Shown: piece after piece, positions 33,562 to 42,426 of the stretch
Layout of the letters: each line of letters starts with the position of its first letter
How positions within the stretch are numbered: the first letter of the stretch is position 1
Assembly (NCBI GenBank): GCA_944324215.1
Contig: CALUVP010000162.1
Span: 1 to 53,520, forward strand
DNA length: 53,520 nucleotides
Direction of reading: 5' to 3'
From: Candidatus Gastranaerophilales bacterium
GTDB lineage: Bacteria; Cyanobacteriota; Vampirovibrionia; Gastranaerophilales; Gastranaerophilaceae
The notes under the pieces: generated by a model
The model's database searches: none
Seen by the model: the letters and a program-made list of their open reading frames with translations, nothing else
Told to the model about the DNA's origin: nothing
Program-made: the position numbers and the translations under genes

Positions 33562-34563
33562 TTAATCTCTTGAAAATTGCCATACTACATCTGCACCTAG
33601 AGCCAGAAGCGCAGCCCATTTACTATATTTTGCAGCTTTCTTTAAACCATTTTCAAATGTGCATGCCTTTAATTTTTTACCATTTTCTTTTATTATTTTG
33701 CCTGCTTCATCTCTTACATAATCTGTACCTAAAAACTTTCTAACATTAGAGCTTAAACAAGCACCAATTGCTGCAAGACTTAGTCCAGCTCCATACCCTG
33801 CAGCTGCTACTGTTGCACCTTCTGCTGCTCTACCACCAATGCCACCAATTTTTTGCATTCTATCTTTGCCACCTTTATTATCAATACTTGTTCCATATAC
33901 GTAGCTTAGTGCTTCTTCTGTATATTTTTTATGATAATCTTTATTACCAAAAAACTTTTCATTGAAACCATGCATTAAAGCTGTTTCGCCAAATCTTTCT
34001 ATATCAGACCTTAAACTTACAGTTTCACCTGATTTTTTGGATATAATTTCCGCATACATACTTTCAATTACTTGTCTTACTGATTTTGCAGGATCCTCAT
34101 TTGGATTTTCTTTGAAATATTTATTGAACTTTTGATACAATGAACATTTTATCTTATCATACTCCTGACAAATACCATCAGAATCATGAGCTCTTATCTT
34201 TTCTGCCAAATTTACAATTGAAGTTTGCAGACCATGGTCAGCCATTGCTTTTTCAAACATAGCTGCATCTTCTGCCTTATATGCATTAGTTTTATTCTCT
34301 AACAACAAATTATGCATTGCTCCTGAATGTACCAGTTGACTTTTTTCCATATCTTGATAAACATCATTCATTTGCTTCATATAAGCCGGATACATTCCCA
34401 TCATTCCAGACATACCCAAGCCAGCCATTCCCATTCCGCCAAATCCCATAAAAGATGGATTATAAAATGAGCTATATGTGCTATTACCTGGCAATCCATA
34501 CATACCAAGACCACTCATATATGGATTATTACCGATTCCTGTTATGCCAAACGGATATGACAT
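33562..34563 (-). CDS. Gly/Met-rich protein of unknown function
   Basis: The 333-residue protein has a low-complexity N-terminus (1-60) rich in Gly, Met, Tyr and Pro (e.g. FGGMGMAGLGMSGMMGM) and no Sec signal. A soluble helical middle (65-225) contains three cysteines. Near the C-terminus, GGIGGRAAEGATVAAAGYGA leads into a hydrophobic stretch (about 245-275), and a second hydrophobic segment lies at 312-330. I recognise no family. AGGAGG precedes the ATG, and the CAATT/TACTTTATA motif lies upstream. Composition and promoter link it to the repeat protein at 42666. Confidence 0.75.
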   Translation of the reverse strand: MSYPFGITGIGNNPYMSGLGMYGLPGNSTYSSFYNPSFMGFGGMGMAGLGMSGMMGMYPAYMKQMNDVYQDMEKSQLVHSGAMHNLLLENKTNAYKAEDAAMFEKAMADHGLQTSIVNLAEKIRAHDSDGICQEYDKIKCSLYQKFNKYFKENPNEDPAKSVRQVIESMYAEIISKKSGETVSLRSDIERFGETALMHGFNEKFFGNKDYHKKYTEEALSYVYGTSIDNKGGKDRMQKIGGIGGRAAEGATVAAAGYGAGLSLAAIGACLSSNVRKFLGTDYVRDEAGKIIKENGKKLKACTFENGLKKAAKYSKWAALLALGADVVWQFSRD

Positions 34564-34608
34564 AATGACCTCCTACTAAATTTTTGTTATTTTTATAACC
34601 TTTTTAAC

Positions 34609-34647
34609 CTTACATATTTATAAAGTATTTTTATATTGAGTAATTGA
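34609..34647 (-). promoter_or_regulatory. CAATT...TACTTTATA motif, site 4
   Basis: On the minus strand, TCAATT begins at 34647 and TACTTTATAAATATGTAAGG at 34627, the same 20-bp register as the other sites. The downstream leader (GGTTAAAAAGGTTATAAAAA) resembles the sequence after site 1. Confidence 0.5.
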
Positions 34648-34739
34648 TACTTTGTAGACTTTTCTTAATAAAAGTTTACAATTTATAATCATATTATTTT
34701 GTTGTATTATGTTAAAATAGGTGAATTGGGGAGCTGAGA

Positions 34740-35465
34740 ATGAGAATTGAAGCTAAAAATCTAGTTAAAATTTATGGTGACAGAAGCGTTGTTAATGATG
34801 TTTCTTTTTTCATGGATAAAGGCGAAGTAGTTTGTTTGCTCGGTCCAAACGGTGCCGGTAAAACTACAACTTTTTACATGATTGTCGGATTAGTTAAGCC
34901 TAATACTGGAAGTGTATTTATTGACGATAAAGAAATCACAACATGGCCAATGAACTTGAGAGCAAAAGAAGGTATCGGATATTTACCGCAGGAAAATTCC
35001 ATTTTCAGAAAGTTGACTGTTGAAGAAAATATTCAATTAGTTTTGGAAATGAATGATAAATTGACTGTCAATGAAAAGAAAATGAAGCTTGAAGAATTAT
35101 TAACAGAATTTGGTGTTATGAAGCTTAGAAAGTCTCCGGCGGTGGCTCTTTCGGGTGGAGAAAGAAGACGTGTTGAAATTGCAAGAGCACTTGCTGCAAG
35201 CCCTGATTTTATGTTATTAGATGAACCTTTTGCCGGAATTGATCCTATTGCTATTGGAGAAATCAAGGACAATATTAGAAAAATTTCTGAAGAAAAGGGA
35301 CTTGGAGTTTTAATTACTGACCACAATCCAAAAGCAACTCTTTCCATTACTGATAGAGCTTACGTAATCTTTGACGGTAAAATTAAAATTCAAGGCAAAA
35401 GCTTGGATGTCGCAAACGACCCTGTGGCAAAGGAATTTTATTTAGGAAAGGATTTCAAATTATAG
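34740..35465 (+). CDS. lptB: LPS export ABC transporter ATPase LptB
   Basis: It powers LPS extraction from the inner membrane with LptF/G. Walker A GPNGAGKT (35-42), signature LSGGERRRVEIARAL (137-151) and Walker B FMLLDEP (157-163) are present. GIGYLPQENSIFRKLTVEEN is typical of LptB rather than other ABC ATPases, as is the 241-residue length. GGGGAG precedes the ATG. The permease gene starts 1 bp after its stop. Confidence 0.95.
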   Translation: MRIEAKNLVKIYGDRSVVNDVSFFMDKGEVVCLLGPNGAGKTTTFYMIVGLVKPNTGSVFIDDKEITTWPMNLRAKEGIGYLPQENSIFRKLTVEENIQLVLEMNDKLTVNEKKMKLEELLTEFGVMKLRKSPAVALSGGERRRVEIARALAASPDFMLLDEPFAGIDPIAIGEIKDNIRKISEEKGLGVLITDHNPKATLSITDRAYVIFDGKIKIQGKSLDVANDPVAKEFYLGKDFKL

Positions 35466-35466
35466 A

Positions 35467-36591
35467 ATGAAAAAACTTTTCACTGTTTATGACAGATATA
35501 TTTTTATGCAAGTCCTTACTACCACTATTGTTGCTATATTGTTGTTTACAATTGTGTGGATTGCTCCTGAAATGCTTTTAAATACCATAAAAAAAATTCT
35601 TGCTCACGAATATACCGTAAAAACAGGAATCATGGTTCTTGTATATGAATTACCTAAAATTCTTGGTAAAGCTTTCCCTGTTGGACTGTTATTAGGCTCC
35701 TTATTTACTTTCGACAAACTTAGCAAAGACTCTGAACTTACTATATTTAGAGCTGTTGGCATGTCGTTTTCTAGAATTTTGCGTCCCCTTCTAGTTCTGA
35801 GCTTCATTGTTACATATCTTTGTTTTGTAACTTATGATAAGTGGATACCATATTCTTGCCAAAAACTGCAACAAATAAAGGGGGGCGAATCTCTTACACA
35901 ATATATATATACTCAAAAAGATGAAAATAATCGTCCTGAACAAGCTGTTATTGTATCTAGATTTTTCAAAGGAGAAATGACTAATGTTATCGTTTTAAAT
36001 TTTTCAAAACAAATTTTTGATGATTTACACGGGCTTAATAATATCCTCGTTGGTGAAACTGGATATAAAGGAGTTGATAAAACGGGCAAACCTTGCTGGA
36101 TTTTAAATAAAGTAACCTCTTATAATATAAATGAAGATGGTATATTCAAAAGAATTACAAAACAAGACAATGCCTATATATTAAATGGTGAAGATGCTGA
36201 AGATGCATATACAATTATGATTAATTCGACAAAAAGGGACAGGGATATTAATAATAAAGATTTGAAACATTACGTTGATTTATTAAAAAAGGCTAATCTT
36301 GATGAAGATTACAGATTAATGTATAACAAATATTTACAAAGATTCTTTCATCCGTTTGTTTGCGTTTTGCTAGCAATTTTAGGTTGCTTACTTGGCTTCA
36401 GTAAACCTAGAGAACAAAGATTAATAGGTTTTACCATTGCTATAGGATGTATATTTGTTTATTATATTACTCTGCCTTTCTTTGATTTATTGGCAGAAAA
36501 GGGAGTGCTACACCCAATTATAACTGCGGCATTTCCACCTGGAGCTTTTTTATGTGCAATAATTGCGTTTTACAAATCAAGGGATTTATAA
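35467..36591 (+). CDS. LptF/LptG family LPS export permease
   Basis: The 374-residue inner-membrane protein has the YjgP/YjgQ layout: two or three N-terminal membrane segments (about 13-35, 58-80, 100-122), a periplasmic beta-jellyroll (about 135-270) and C-terminal membrane segments from about 300. The motifs LGKAFPVGLLLGSLFTFDKLSKDSE and ELTIFRAVGMS are diagnostic. Only one LptF/G gene is here, so its partner is elsewhere or it forms a homodimer. It starts 1 bp after lptB. Confidence 0.93.
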   Translation: MKKLFTVYDRYIFMQVLTTTIVAILLFTIVWIAPEMLLNTIKKILAHEYTVKTGIMVLVYELPKILGKAFPVGLLLGSLFTFDKLSKDSELTIFRAVGMSFSRILRPLLVLSFIVTYLCFVTYDKWIPYSCQKLQQIKGGESLTQYIYTQKDENNRPEQAVIVSRFFKGEMTNVIVLNFSKQIFDDLHGLNNILVGETGYKGVDKTGKPCWILNKVTSYNINEDGIFKRITKQDNAYILNGEDAEDAYTIMINSTKRDRDINNKDLKHYVDLLKKANLDEDYRLMYNKYLQRFFHPFVCVLLAILGCLLGFSKPREQRLIGFTIAIGCIFVYYITLPFFDLLAEKGVLHPIITAAFPPGAFLCAIIAFYKSRDL

Positions 36592-36592
36592 T

Positions 36593-37405
36593 ATGAAAAA
36601 AATTATTCTTTTTTTACTTTTCCTACTTACTTTTAATACTGCTATTGCAGAACCAATTAATGTTAGTTACGATGATGGAATTTACCATATCATACTTTCC
36701 GGTGATAAAATAAAAAAGCAAATACAATTCATTTCATCACCAACACTAATAACGAACTTAGAAGCTCATAATAAGTCAAATTCGCTTTTGACAATTAATG
36801 CAGGATTCTTTGATCCGAATAACCAGAAGACTATATCTTATATAACAAATGATACACAAATTATTGAAGACCCTATTTTCAATGAAAATATTTTATCAAA
36901 TCCAACTTTGAGGCAAAATTTAAAGAAAATAATAAACAGAACAGAATTTAGAATTCTAGAATGTGATGGTTATTACAAATACGAAATTGCACCCCATAAT
37001 TCTAGAGTAGATTTTCTGTGTTCTATTCAAACTGCAGCTCAAGGGGGCCCTCAACTCTTACCAAGTCTCAGATTAGAGGAAGAATTTTTCATTGTTAAAG
37101 ATAAAGATGGTAACATAATTAGAGAATCAGCGTCAGTTCTACATAAAACTGCCAGAACTCTAATCGGCTTAAAAACAATTGAGGATGGAAAACAAGAAGT
37201 TCATATTTTCATAGTAACAGATAAGCATCCTATCGATATATATGAAGCAAGAGATCTTTGCTCTGCATACAAACTTGATAGCGCTATGGCTTTCGATGGT
37301 GGAAGTTCTACTTCTTTTAATTATAAAAAAATATCAGTAACTTCTAATGAAAACAATGGCAGAACAGGAAGAGCTCTTAAATCTTTTATGATTATTAAAA
37401 AATAA
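36593..37405 (+). CDS. Exported phosphodiester glycosidase (NAGPA domain)
   Basis: The 270-residue protein has a signal peptide (MKKIILFLLFLLTFNTAIAE). The NAGPA/DUF2233 domain follows, recognised by LLTINAGFFDPNNQ, AQGGPQLLPS, ARTLIGLK and the C-terminal AMAFDGGSSTSFNYK. Family members hydrolyse N-acetylglucosamine phosphodiesters. I chose the ATG at 36593 because it begins the signal peptide; a longer start at 36563 would put polar residues before it and overlap the permease. It is the third gene of the lptB operon, so an envelope-glycan substrate is likely. Confidence 0.9.
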   Translation: MKKIILFLLFLLTFNTAIAEPINVSYDDGIYHIILSGDKIKKQIQFISSPTLITNLEAHNKSNSLLTINAGFFDPNNQKTISYITNDTQIIEDPIFNENILSNPTLRQNLKKIINRTEFRILECDGYYKYEIAPHNSRVDFLCSIQTAAQGGPQLLPSLRLEEEFFIVKDKDGNIIRESASVLHKTARTLIGLKTIEDGKQEVHIFIVTDKHPIDIYEARDLCSAYKLDSAMAFDGGSSTSFNYKKISVTSNENNGRTGRALKSFMIIKK

Positions 37406-37430
37406 TATTTTTTAATATTTTTGTAAATAA

Positions 37431-37463
37431 AAATTCCCGATTGCAAAATACAATCGGGAATTT
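37431..37463. terminator. Bidirectional terminator between rplL and the lptB operon
   Basis: AAATTCCCGATTG/CAATCGGGAATTT with a 7-base loop, flanked by T and A runs. Confidence 0.85.
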
Positions 37464-37479
37464 TTTAAATAATGCCAAA

Positions 37480-37854
37480 CTACTTAACTTCAACAGTAGC
37501 ACCAGCAGCTTCAAGTTGTTTCTTGATAGCTTCTGCTTCTTCTTTCTTAACGCCTTCTTTGATAGCTTTTGGAGCACCATCAACTAAATCTTTAGCTTCT
37601 TTTAAGCCAAGACCAGTGATAGCTCTAACTTCTTTAAGAACAGCGATTTTCTTATCAGCTGGAACAGATGCTAATACAACGTTTACTTCTGCATCAACAT
37701 CTTCAGCAGGAGCAGCAGCTGCGGCAGGAGCAGCAGCAACAGCTACAGGAGCTGCAGCAGATACACCAAATTTTTCTTCCATAGCTTTTACTAATTCAGC
37801 AGCTTCTAATAAAGTTAACTTTTCAATTGATTCTAAAATTGCTTCAATACTCAT
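37480..37854 (-). CDS. rplL: Ribosomal protein bL12 (L7/L12)
   Basis: This is the ribosome stalk protein that recruits translation factors. The N-terminal dimerisation helix region, Ala-rich hinge (about 34-50) and C-terminal domain [20 protein letters not shown] and [20 protein letters not shown] are classical, at 124 residues. It lies 52 bp downstream of rplJ and is followed immediately by a terminator rather than by rpoB. Confidence 0.98.
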   Translation of the reverse strand: MSIEAILESIEKLTLLEAAELVKAMEEKFGVSAAAPVAVAAAPAAAAAPAEDVDAEVNVVLASVPADKKIAVLKEVRAITGLGLKEAKDLVDGAPKAIKEGVKKEEAEAIKKQLEAAGATVEVK

Positions 37855-37906
37855 TTTTTTTCTCCTTTTATTTTTTTTTGTTTTTTACGTTGCTAATTGC
37901 ATATTA

Positions 37907-38428
37907 CTATGCAGATTTTTGATCTCTAACTGCTGCCACAGCTCTAACAAGAGATGACATAACAGCATTGACAGAGTTTGCGATACCAGAAGCCGGTGAA
38001 TTGATACAGCCAAGCATTTTTGCATATAGTTCTTCTCTTGATGGAAGATCTGCAAGTGCTTTTGCTTCAGCAGCTGACATTAATTGTCCGTCCATTGCTG
38101 CCGCTAAAATTTCACCCTTCTTAGTATCTTTAATAAATTGTGATAAAGCTTTTGCAGGCGCTACCTGATCCTTGTAACCAAATGCGATTGCTATAGACCC
38201 TTTTAATACCTCAGTCAAAACTTCATAAGGAGTTCCCTTGATTGCGATTTTTGCTAAAGTATTTTTGGTAACCATATAGTCACCACCATCTTTTTGAAGA
38301 GCACGTCTTAATTTAGTAATCTCTTCTACTGACAACCCATTATAATCGGTAACAATTGCAACTTGTGCTTTATCTATTTTTTCTTTGATAAGTGCTACCT
38401 TATCTTCTTTAAAAGCTTTTGTTGACAT
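37907..38428 (-). CDS. rplJ: Ribosomal protein uL10
   Basis: It anchors L12 dimers to the ribosome. KAQVAIVTDYNGLSVEEITKLRRALQ, YMVTKNTLAKIA and the KILAAAMDG region fit L10. The C-terminal tail of 173 residues binds L12. AAGGAG precedes the ATG. It is preceded by a long L10-type autoregulatory leader. The usual rplK-rplA upstream neighbours are missing. Confidence 0.97.
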   Translation of the reverse strand: MSTKAFKEDKVALIKEKIDKAQVAIVTDYNGLSVEEITKLRRALQKDGGDYMVTKNTLAKIAIKGTPYEVLTEVLKGSIAIAFGYKDQVAPAKALSQFIKDTKKGEILAAAMDGQLMSAAEAKALADLPSREELYAKMLGCINSPASGIANSVNAVMSSLVRAVAAVRDQKSA

Positions 38429-38660
38429 TTTTTGCTCCTTTTTACATAACTCTTTCGAGTTCTTTTATAATTTTCGGATTATTTTCCGATCGACCTTTTA
38501 CATACTAAAAAGATTTTGCAATCTTTTCTATAATCGCAAAATCCAACATTAACTTTAAGCTATTTATATTACTAAAGTAGAGTTTAACTCCCGTGGATAA
38601 TCTCGGCTAGCCTTTTCAGATTAAATCCTAACACAAGGATACTAACTGTCTGCGATTACA
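38429..38660 (-). promoter_or_regulatory. L10 leader (autoregulatory rplJ 5' UTR)
   Basis: The 230-nt leader contains CAGACAG and GCCGAG on the minus strand, the kink-turn elements of the bacterial L10 leader, linked by stem sequences (TCCTTGTGTTAGGA; GGCTAGCC). The family lets excess L10-L12 complex repress the operon. Confidence 0.7.
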
Positions 38661-38666
38661 TTTCCT

Positions 38667-38695
38667 AATCTACCAAAACCATTTTTTGATGTCAA
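38667..38695 (-). promoter_or_regulatory. rplJ-rplL promoter (TTGACA-17-TAGATT)
   Basis: TTGACA (38690-38695), 17 bp, TAGATT (38667-38672). The predicted start is near 38660, giving the long L10 leader. Confidence 0.7.
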
Positions 38696-38707
38696 GATTT
38701 TTTTTAA

Positions 38708-40150
38708 CTATTTTTTTCTTTCTGCGCGAATTACTGTCCAATACCCACCTCTAGCAACTTCATAATTCTTAAAATCTCTATCTAAACGTTTTACAAGAGA
38801 GTTCTTAACTTCTGAAAATGTTATAAACATTTCCGGTATTTTTGGATTATTTTTATTCTCTTCCAAAAATTTTTCATCAAAGAAACTAACACTGTCCAAA
38901 AAAACTACAGAGATACTTTCTCCTTTTGGAATTTGAGAAAGTATTTCTGAGGGATTTTTTTTATACAGATGTCTGTTACTTTTACTTATGTATAACAAAT
39001 TTTTATCCTTTAAATTTGCATAGCGATAAAACCTATTTGGTTCATAATATGTAAATATAACATTTTGAGAATTTTGTTTATTTAATATATCGCCAACTAT
39101 CTTATTTCCCTCATTTCTTTTAAGCTTTGTAACATAAAAAGGAGAGAAAAAAGCACTCAAGTGAAATAAAACAAATAACGATAATAGAATTACCCCATAT
39201 CGTTTCATTTTTTCAAACCCTAAAGCTACAAATAATATCAGTATTGGTAAAATTTCTATAGAATATTTAGTAATGAAAACAAGCTTTCCAAAATAAGAAG
39301 CTATTGCCATCACAGATATCATCCCTAAAGCTATTACAGCAAGGCCTCGTTTTAAGCCTGCAATCATCCCACAAAAAGCTATTATAGTCGGGACAGTAAG
39401 CCAGAGTCCAAGAGATTTTTCATAGAAAAAAACCGGAGGCGCAGATATATTATTTGTTAGCACGGGTGAAAAATAATCACTGAATAGAAATAATATATTA
39501 GTATATGAAAAATATCCCCACCATTGAGAAGCAGGTAGCTTCGATAAAATAATATAAGCATACTTGTAAGAAAATACACCTATAAGAGCTATCAATATAA
39601 ATGTTAATGACAATTTTCTTTTTTTATAGAAAATGTAAACCAGTAAAAAAAACACATATATTATTCCAAGAATATGAGTTGATAAAACAAGCACAATCGA
39701 TAAGACATATCCTAAAAGATTTTTCCAATCACTCTTCTTTAAATACCTAATTGTAAATAATAGAGAAAGTGCCGAAAACAAAAACAAAAGCGAATAAAAT
39801 CTTACTTCTTGCGAATAATAAACCAAGAAAGATAAAGTCGAAGTAATTAAAGCAGCAAAGTAAGCAGCTTTTTTAGAAAATTCTTTCCCTACCAAATACA
39901 TTACAGGTATTGCCAAAACCCCAGGGATAACTGATGTAAGCCTTAAAACAGTATCAGAGAAATGAATAAATGGTTTAAGGTATATGTAATACAGAGGCAT
40001 ATGACACTGTTTAAGAACTTCTTGCCAAAAACCATAAAAAAAAGGGGTAGAAGAGACATACCAACTTACATACTCATCATTCCACAAACCTTCAGGCTTT
40101 ACTATATAAGAAAGCCTTAGTATTAATCCCAAAATAACTATATAAAACAC
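38708..40150 (-). CDS. Multi-spanning glycosyltransferase (GT39/ArnT-like)
   Basis: The 480-residue inner-membrane protein has about nine to eleven hydrophobic segments. The first external loop carries GLWNDEYVSWY with the Asp25-Glu26 pair typical of polyprenyl-phosphate-sugar-using GT-C enzymes. PLYYIYLKPF and FLVYYSQEVRFYSL also match the family. A soluble C-terminal domain (about 340-480) faces the periplasm. The start is GTG with AAGGAG upstream; an in-frame TAA lies just before it. It is divergent from a dolichyl-phosphate-mannose-synthase-like GT2 that could make its donor. Confidence 0.85.
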   Translation of the reverse strand: MFYIVILGLILRLSYIVKPEGLWNDEYVSWYVSSTPFFYGFWQEVLKQCHMPLYYIYLKPFIHFSDTVLRLTSVIPGVLAIPVMYLVGKEFSKKAAYFAALITSTLSFLVYYSQEVRFYSLLFLFSALSLLFTIRYLKKSDWKNLLGYVLSIVLVLSTHILGIIYVFFLLVYIFYKKRKLSLTFILIALIGVFSYKYAYIILSKLPASQWWGYFSYTNILFLFSDYFSPVLTNNISAPPVFFYEKSLGLWLTVPTIIAFCGMIAGLKRGLAVIALGMISVMAIASYFGKLVFITKYSIEILPILILFVALGFEKMKRYGVILLSLFVLFHLSAFFSPFYVTKLKRNEGNKIVGDILNKQNSQNVIFTYYEPNRFYRYANLKDKNLLYISKSNRHLYKKNPSEILSQIPKGESISVVFLDSVSFFDEKFLEENKNNPKIPEMFITFSEVKNSLVKRLDRDFKNYEVARGGYWTVIRAERKK

Positions 40151-40152
40151 TC

Positions 40153-40181
40153 TTTACCTAATCTCCTTATTTATATATAAT
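40153..40181 (+). promoter_or_regulatory. Promoter of the 40189 GT2 gene, leaderless
   Basis: TTTACC (40153-40158), 17 bp, consensus TATAAT (40176-40181), then 7 bp to the ATG. Confidence 0.6.
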
Positions 40182-40188
40182 ATTTTAC

Positions 40189-41196
40189 ATGACAAAGCTT
40201 ATTATTCAAATACCTTGTTTTAATGAAGAGAGCACACTATTAACAACACTTAACAGTTTGCCTAGAGAAGTTTCTGGTATAGACGAACTGGAAATTTTAG
40301 TGATTAATGACGGCTCTACAGATAAGTCCTCAGAAATTGCAAAAAATTGGGGAGCTTCTGTATTTGAAATAAAACCTAATAAAGGTTTAGCAAACGCATT
40401 CAGATGTGGTCTTAATGAAGCATTAAAGAGAAACGCTGACATTATAGTTAATACCGATGCAGATAACCAGTACTGTGCTGAGGATATTCCTAAATTGATA
40501 AAACCTATACTAGAAGGCAATGCTGATATTGTAGTTGGTGCAAGAGATATTTTATCTATCAAAGAGTTTTCTCCCCTTAAGAAATTCTTCCAAAAACTTG
40601 GTTCTGCAATTCTAAGACTACTGTCTTCCACAAAGGTTGAAGATGCACCAAGCGGATTTAGAGCTTTTTCTAAGCACGCAGCAATTAGAATTAACATTTT
40701 TGATAATTACACCTACACAATGGAAACTCTTCTTCAAGCTAATGCAAAAGGTCTAAAAATAACTTCTGTTCCCATTAGAGTTAATCCCAAATTAAGGGAT
40801 TCAAAACTTGTTAAAAATATTTTTGACTATATTTACAAATCAATGAAAACTACTATAAGAATGTTTATAGTATATAGACCTTTCAGATTTTTTATATCTA
40901 TTGCAGCTATTTTGGCATTTGTGGGAATATTACTTGTTATAAGATTTGTATATTTCTTTTCTCAAGGACTTGGTAACGGACATATTCAATCACTTATATT
41001 TGCCGCAATGTTTTTAATCTCCGCTGTACAACTCGGAGTTATTGCTGTTATAGGAGATTTACTTTCAATTAACAGAAAACTGTTAGAAGATATTCAACTG
41101 AGACTAAAGACTATTGAATATAGCAAAATAAATAATAAAAACCACTTTTTCAAGTTGCAAAGAAAGGAAAAATCGAAGGGAAAAACTTTTCAATAA
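40189..41196 (+). CDS. GT2 polyprenyl-phosphate glycosyltransferase (DPM1/ArnC-like)
   Basis: The catalytic domain (1-225) has IQIPCFNEES (7-16), INDGSTDKS and NTDADNQY (DxD at Asp90/Asp92), with APSGFRAFS later. Two C-terminal membrane helices (about 237-262 and 272-295) anchor it. This layout is that of enzymes moving a sugar from a nucleotide donor onto undecaprenyl phosphate. With the divergent GT39-like gene it forms a plausible two-step module for decorating an envelope glycan. Confidence 0.88.
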   Translation: MTKLIIQIPCFNEESTLLTTLNSLPREVSGIDELEILVINDGSTDKSSEIAKNWGASVFEIKPNKGLANAFRCGLNEALKRNADIIVNTDADNQYCAEDIPKLIKPILEGNADIVVGARDILSIKEFSPLKKFFQKLGSAILRLLSSTKVEDAPSGFRAFSKHAAIRINIFDNYTYTMETLLQANAKGLKITSVPIRVNPKLRDSKLVKNIFDYIYKSMKTTIRMFIVYRPFRFFISIAAILAFVGILLVIRFVYFFSQGLGNGHIQSLIFAAMFLISAVQLGVIAVIGDLLSINRKLLEDIQLRLKTIEYSKINNKNHFFKLQRKEKSKGKTFQ

Positions 41197-41205
41197 AAAA
41201 TCTAT

Positions 41206-42390
41206 CTAACTAAAAATTCCAAAAGTTCTTTCGATATTATCATCTCGAACTTTTTGAATAGATTCCATCTCTGTTGTTATAGAAGTTCGTTCTGTCTCTA
41301 ACTTGCTTAAATCTCTATCGTACTTGGAATCTTTATCATTTATAACTCCAAGTTCATATTCATATTTAGCCTCTGCCTTTTTTAAATCAGCCTCATCCTG
41401 AACTTCTTGCAGATAATTTGTATTTGTACTTGTTGCAATACTTGTTTCAGTCCATTCTTTTTTATTAGTATTATAAACATCAATGGTTACACGTCCTGAA
41501 TTTACCATATTATTTAACCATTCATTTCCCTTTTCTCCGGCTTCACAATCTGGTTCAATTTCCTGACAGCCCCCAGCAGCTTGTATTTTTTCAAATAAAT
41601 TTGCATAAAAATTAAATTCTTGTTGTGGAAATTCCTCTGGAACATCATTAAATTCTGCAGTAGCTGAGTCCGGATCTGTATTAGAAACATCATTCTTATT
41701 TAAACGCATATATTTATATATTTCACTACCATAGTTGTCATACAAAACTTCTCTAAAGTTTTCCAAAGCTTCACGTTTTTCCTTCATCGATGTTGAATCT
41801 GAATTACAAGCCTCCGTTAATGAATTATATGCCTTTTGAAGCTTGTCCTCGGTTGAATGATTTTCATAGACTTTTCGTTCCACATCAGTCATATACAAAT
41901 TGTATAAACCGTTTTCTGCAGTACCATCACCATAATCTTCTCCAGAAATACCAATCCCTACTTCCATTCCCATAGACATTCTCTCTGTATCGTTATCAAC
42001 AGGCCAAGCAAAATCACCCTCCATACCTAACATTGCATATGCAAAAGTATACTTATCGGAGCTAAAATTTTCATATATTTCAGCCGTCTTAGAATCTACA
42101 ATAACTTTACCGGTTTTGGAATCTGTGAGAGAGTATTGGGCAAATCTATTTTCATTATAAGTACATAATGTTGCAAATGTAGCGTCAACAAAGCTCCTAG
42201 TACCATCCCCATTACTATACGCTACTTGAATTTTTTTAGCATCTAAAGCATCACAGTAGTCTTGATACAACTCATCTTTTTGAGTTGCAAGCGCTATTTT
42301 TTGGCTTTCAATGTTTTGAGCTTTATACTCTACATCGTGAAGCCGACTCGTTAGCGTTAGTAATCTAGCTTGTGAGGCTGCCATTCCCAT
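41206..42390 (-). CDS. Coiled-coil protein with flagellin-like N-terminal heptads, family unknown
   Basis: The 394-residue protein has no Sec signal. The first 55 residues (MGMAASQARLLTLTSRLHD onward) form a continuous amphipathic helix resembling the D0-type ends of flagellar axial proteins, and a second coiled coil closes the C-terminus (about 335-390). The acidic middle is unrecognised. I chose ATG 42390 because AAAGG lies 10 bp upstream; an in-frame ATG at 42426 has no ribosome site. It is divergent from the glycine-rich repeat protein. A type III-secreted or surface role is only a suggestion. Confidence 0.68.
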   Translation of the reverse strand: MGMAASQARLLTLTSRLHDVEYKAQNIESQKIALATQKDELYQDYCDALDAKKIQVAYSNGDGTRSFVDATFATLCTYNENRFAQYSLTDSKTGKVIVDSKTAEIYENFSSDKYTFAYAMLGMEGDFAWPVDNDTERMSMGMEVGIGISGEDYGDGTAENGLYNLYMTDVERKVYENHSTEDKLQKAYNSLTEACNSDSTSMKEKREALENFREVLYDNYGSEIYKYMRLNKNDVSNTDPDSATAEFNDVPEEFPQQEFNFYANLFEKIQAAGGCQEIEPDCEAGEKGNEWLNNMVNSGRVTIDVYNTNKKEWTETSIATSTNTNYLQEVQDEADLKKAEAKYEYELGVINDKDSKYDRDLSKLETERTSITTEMESIQKVRDDNIERTFGIFS

Positions 42391-42426
42391 ATTGATATGT
42401 ACCTTTATTGTTTCCCTTGCAATCAT

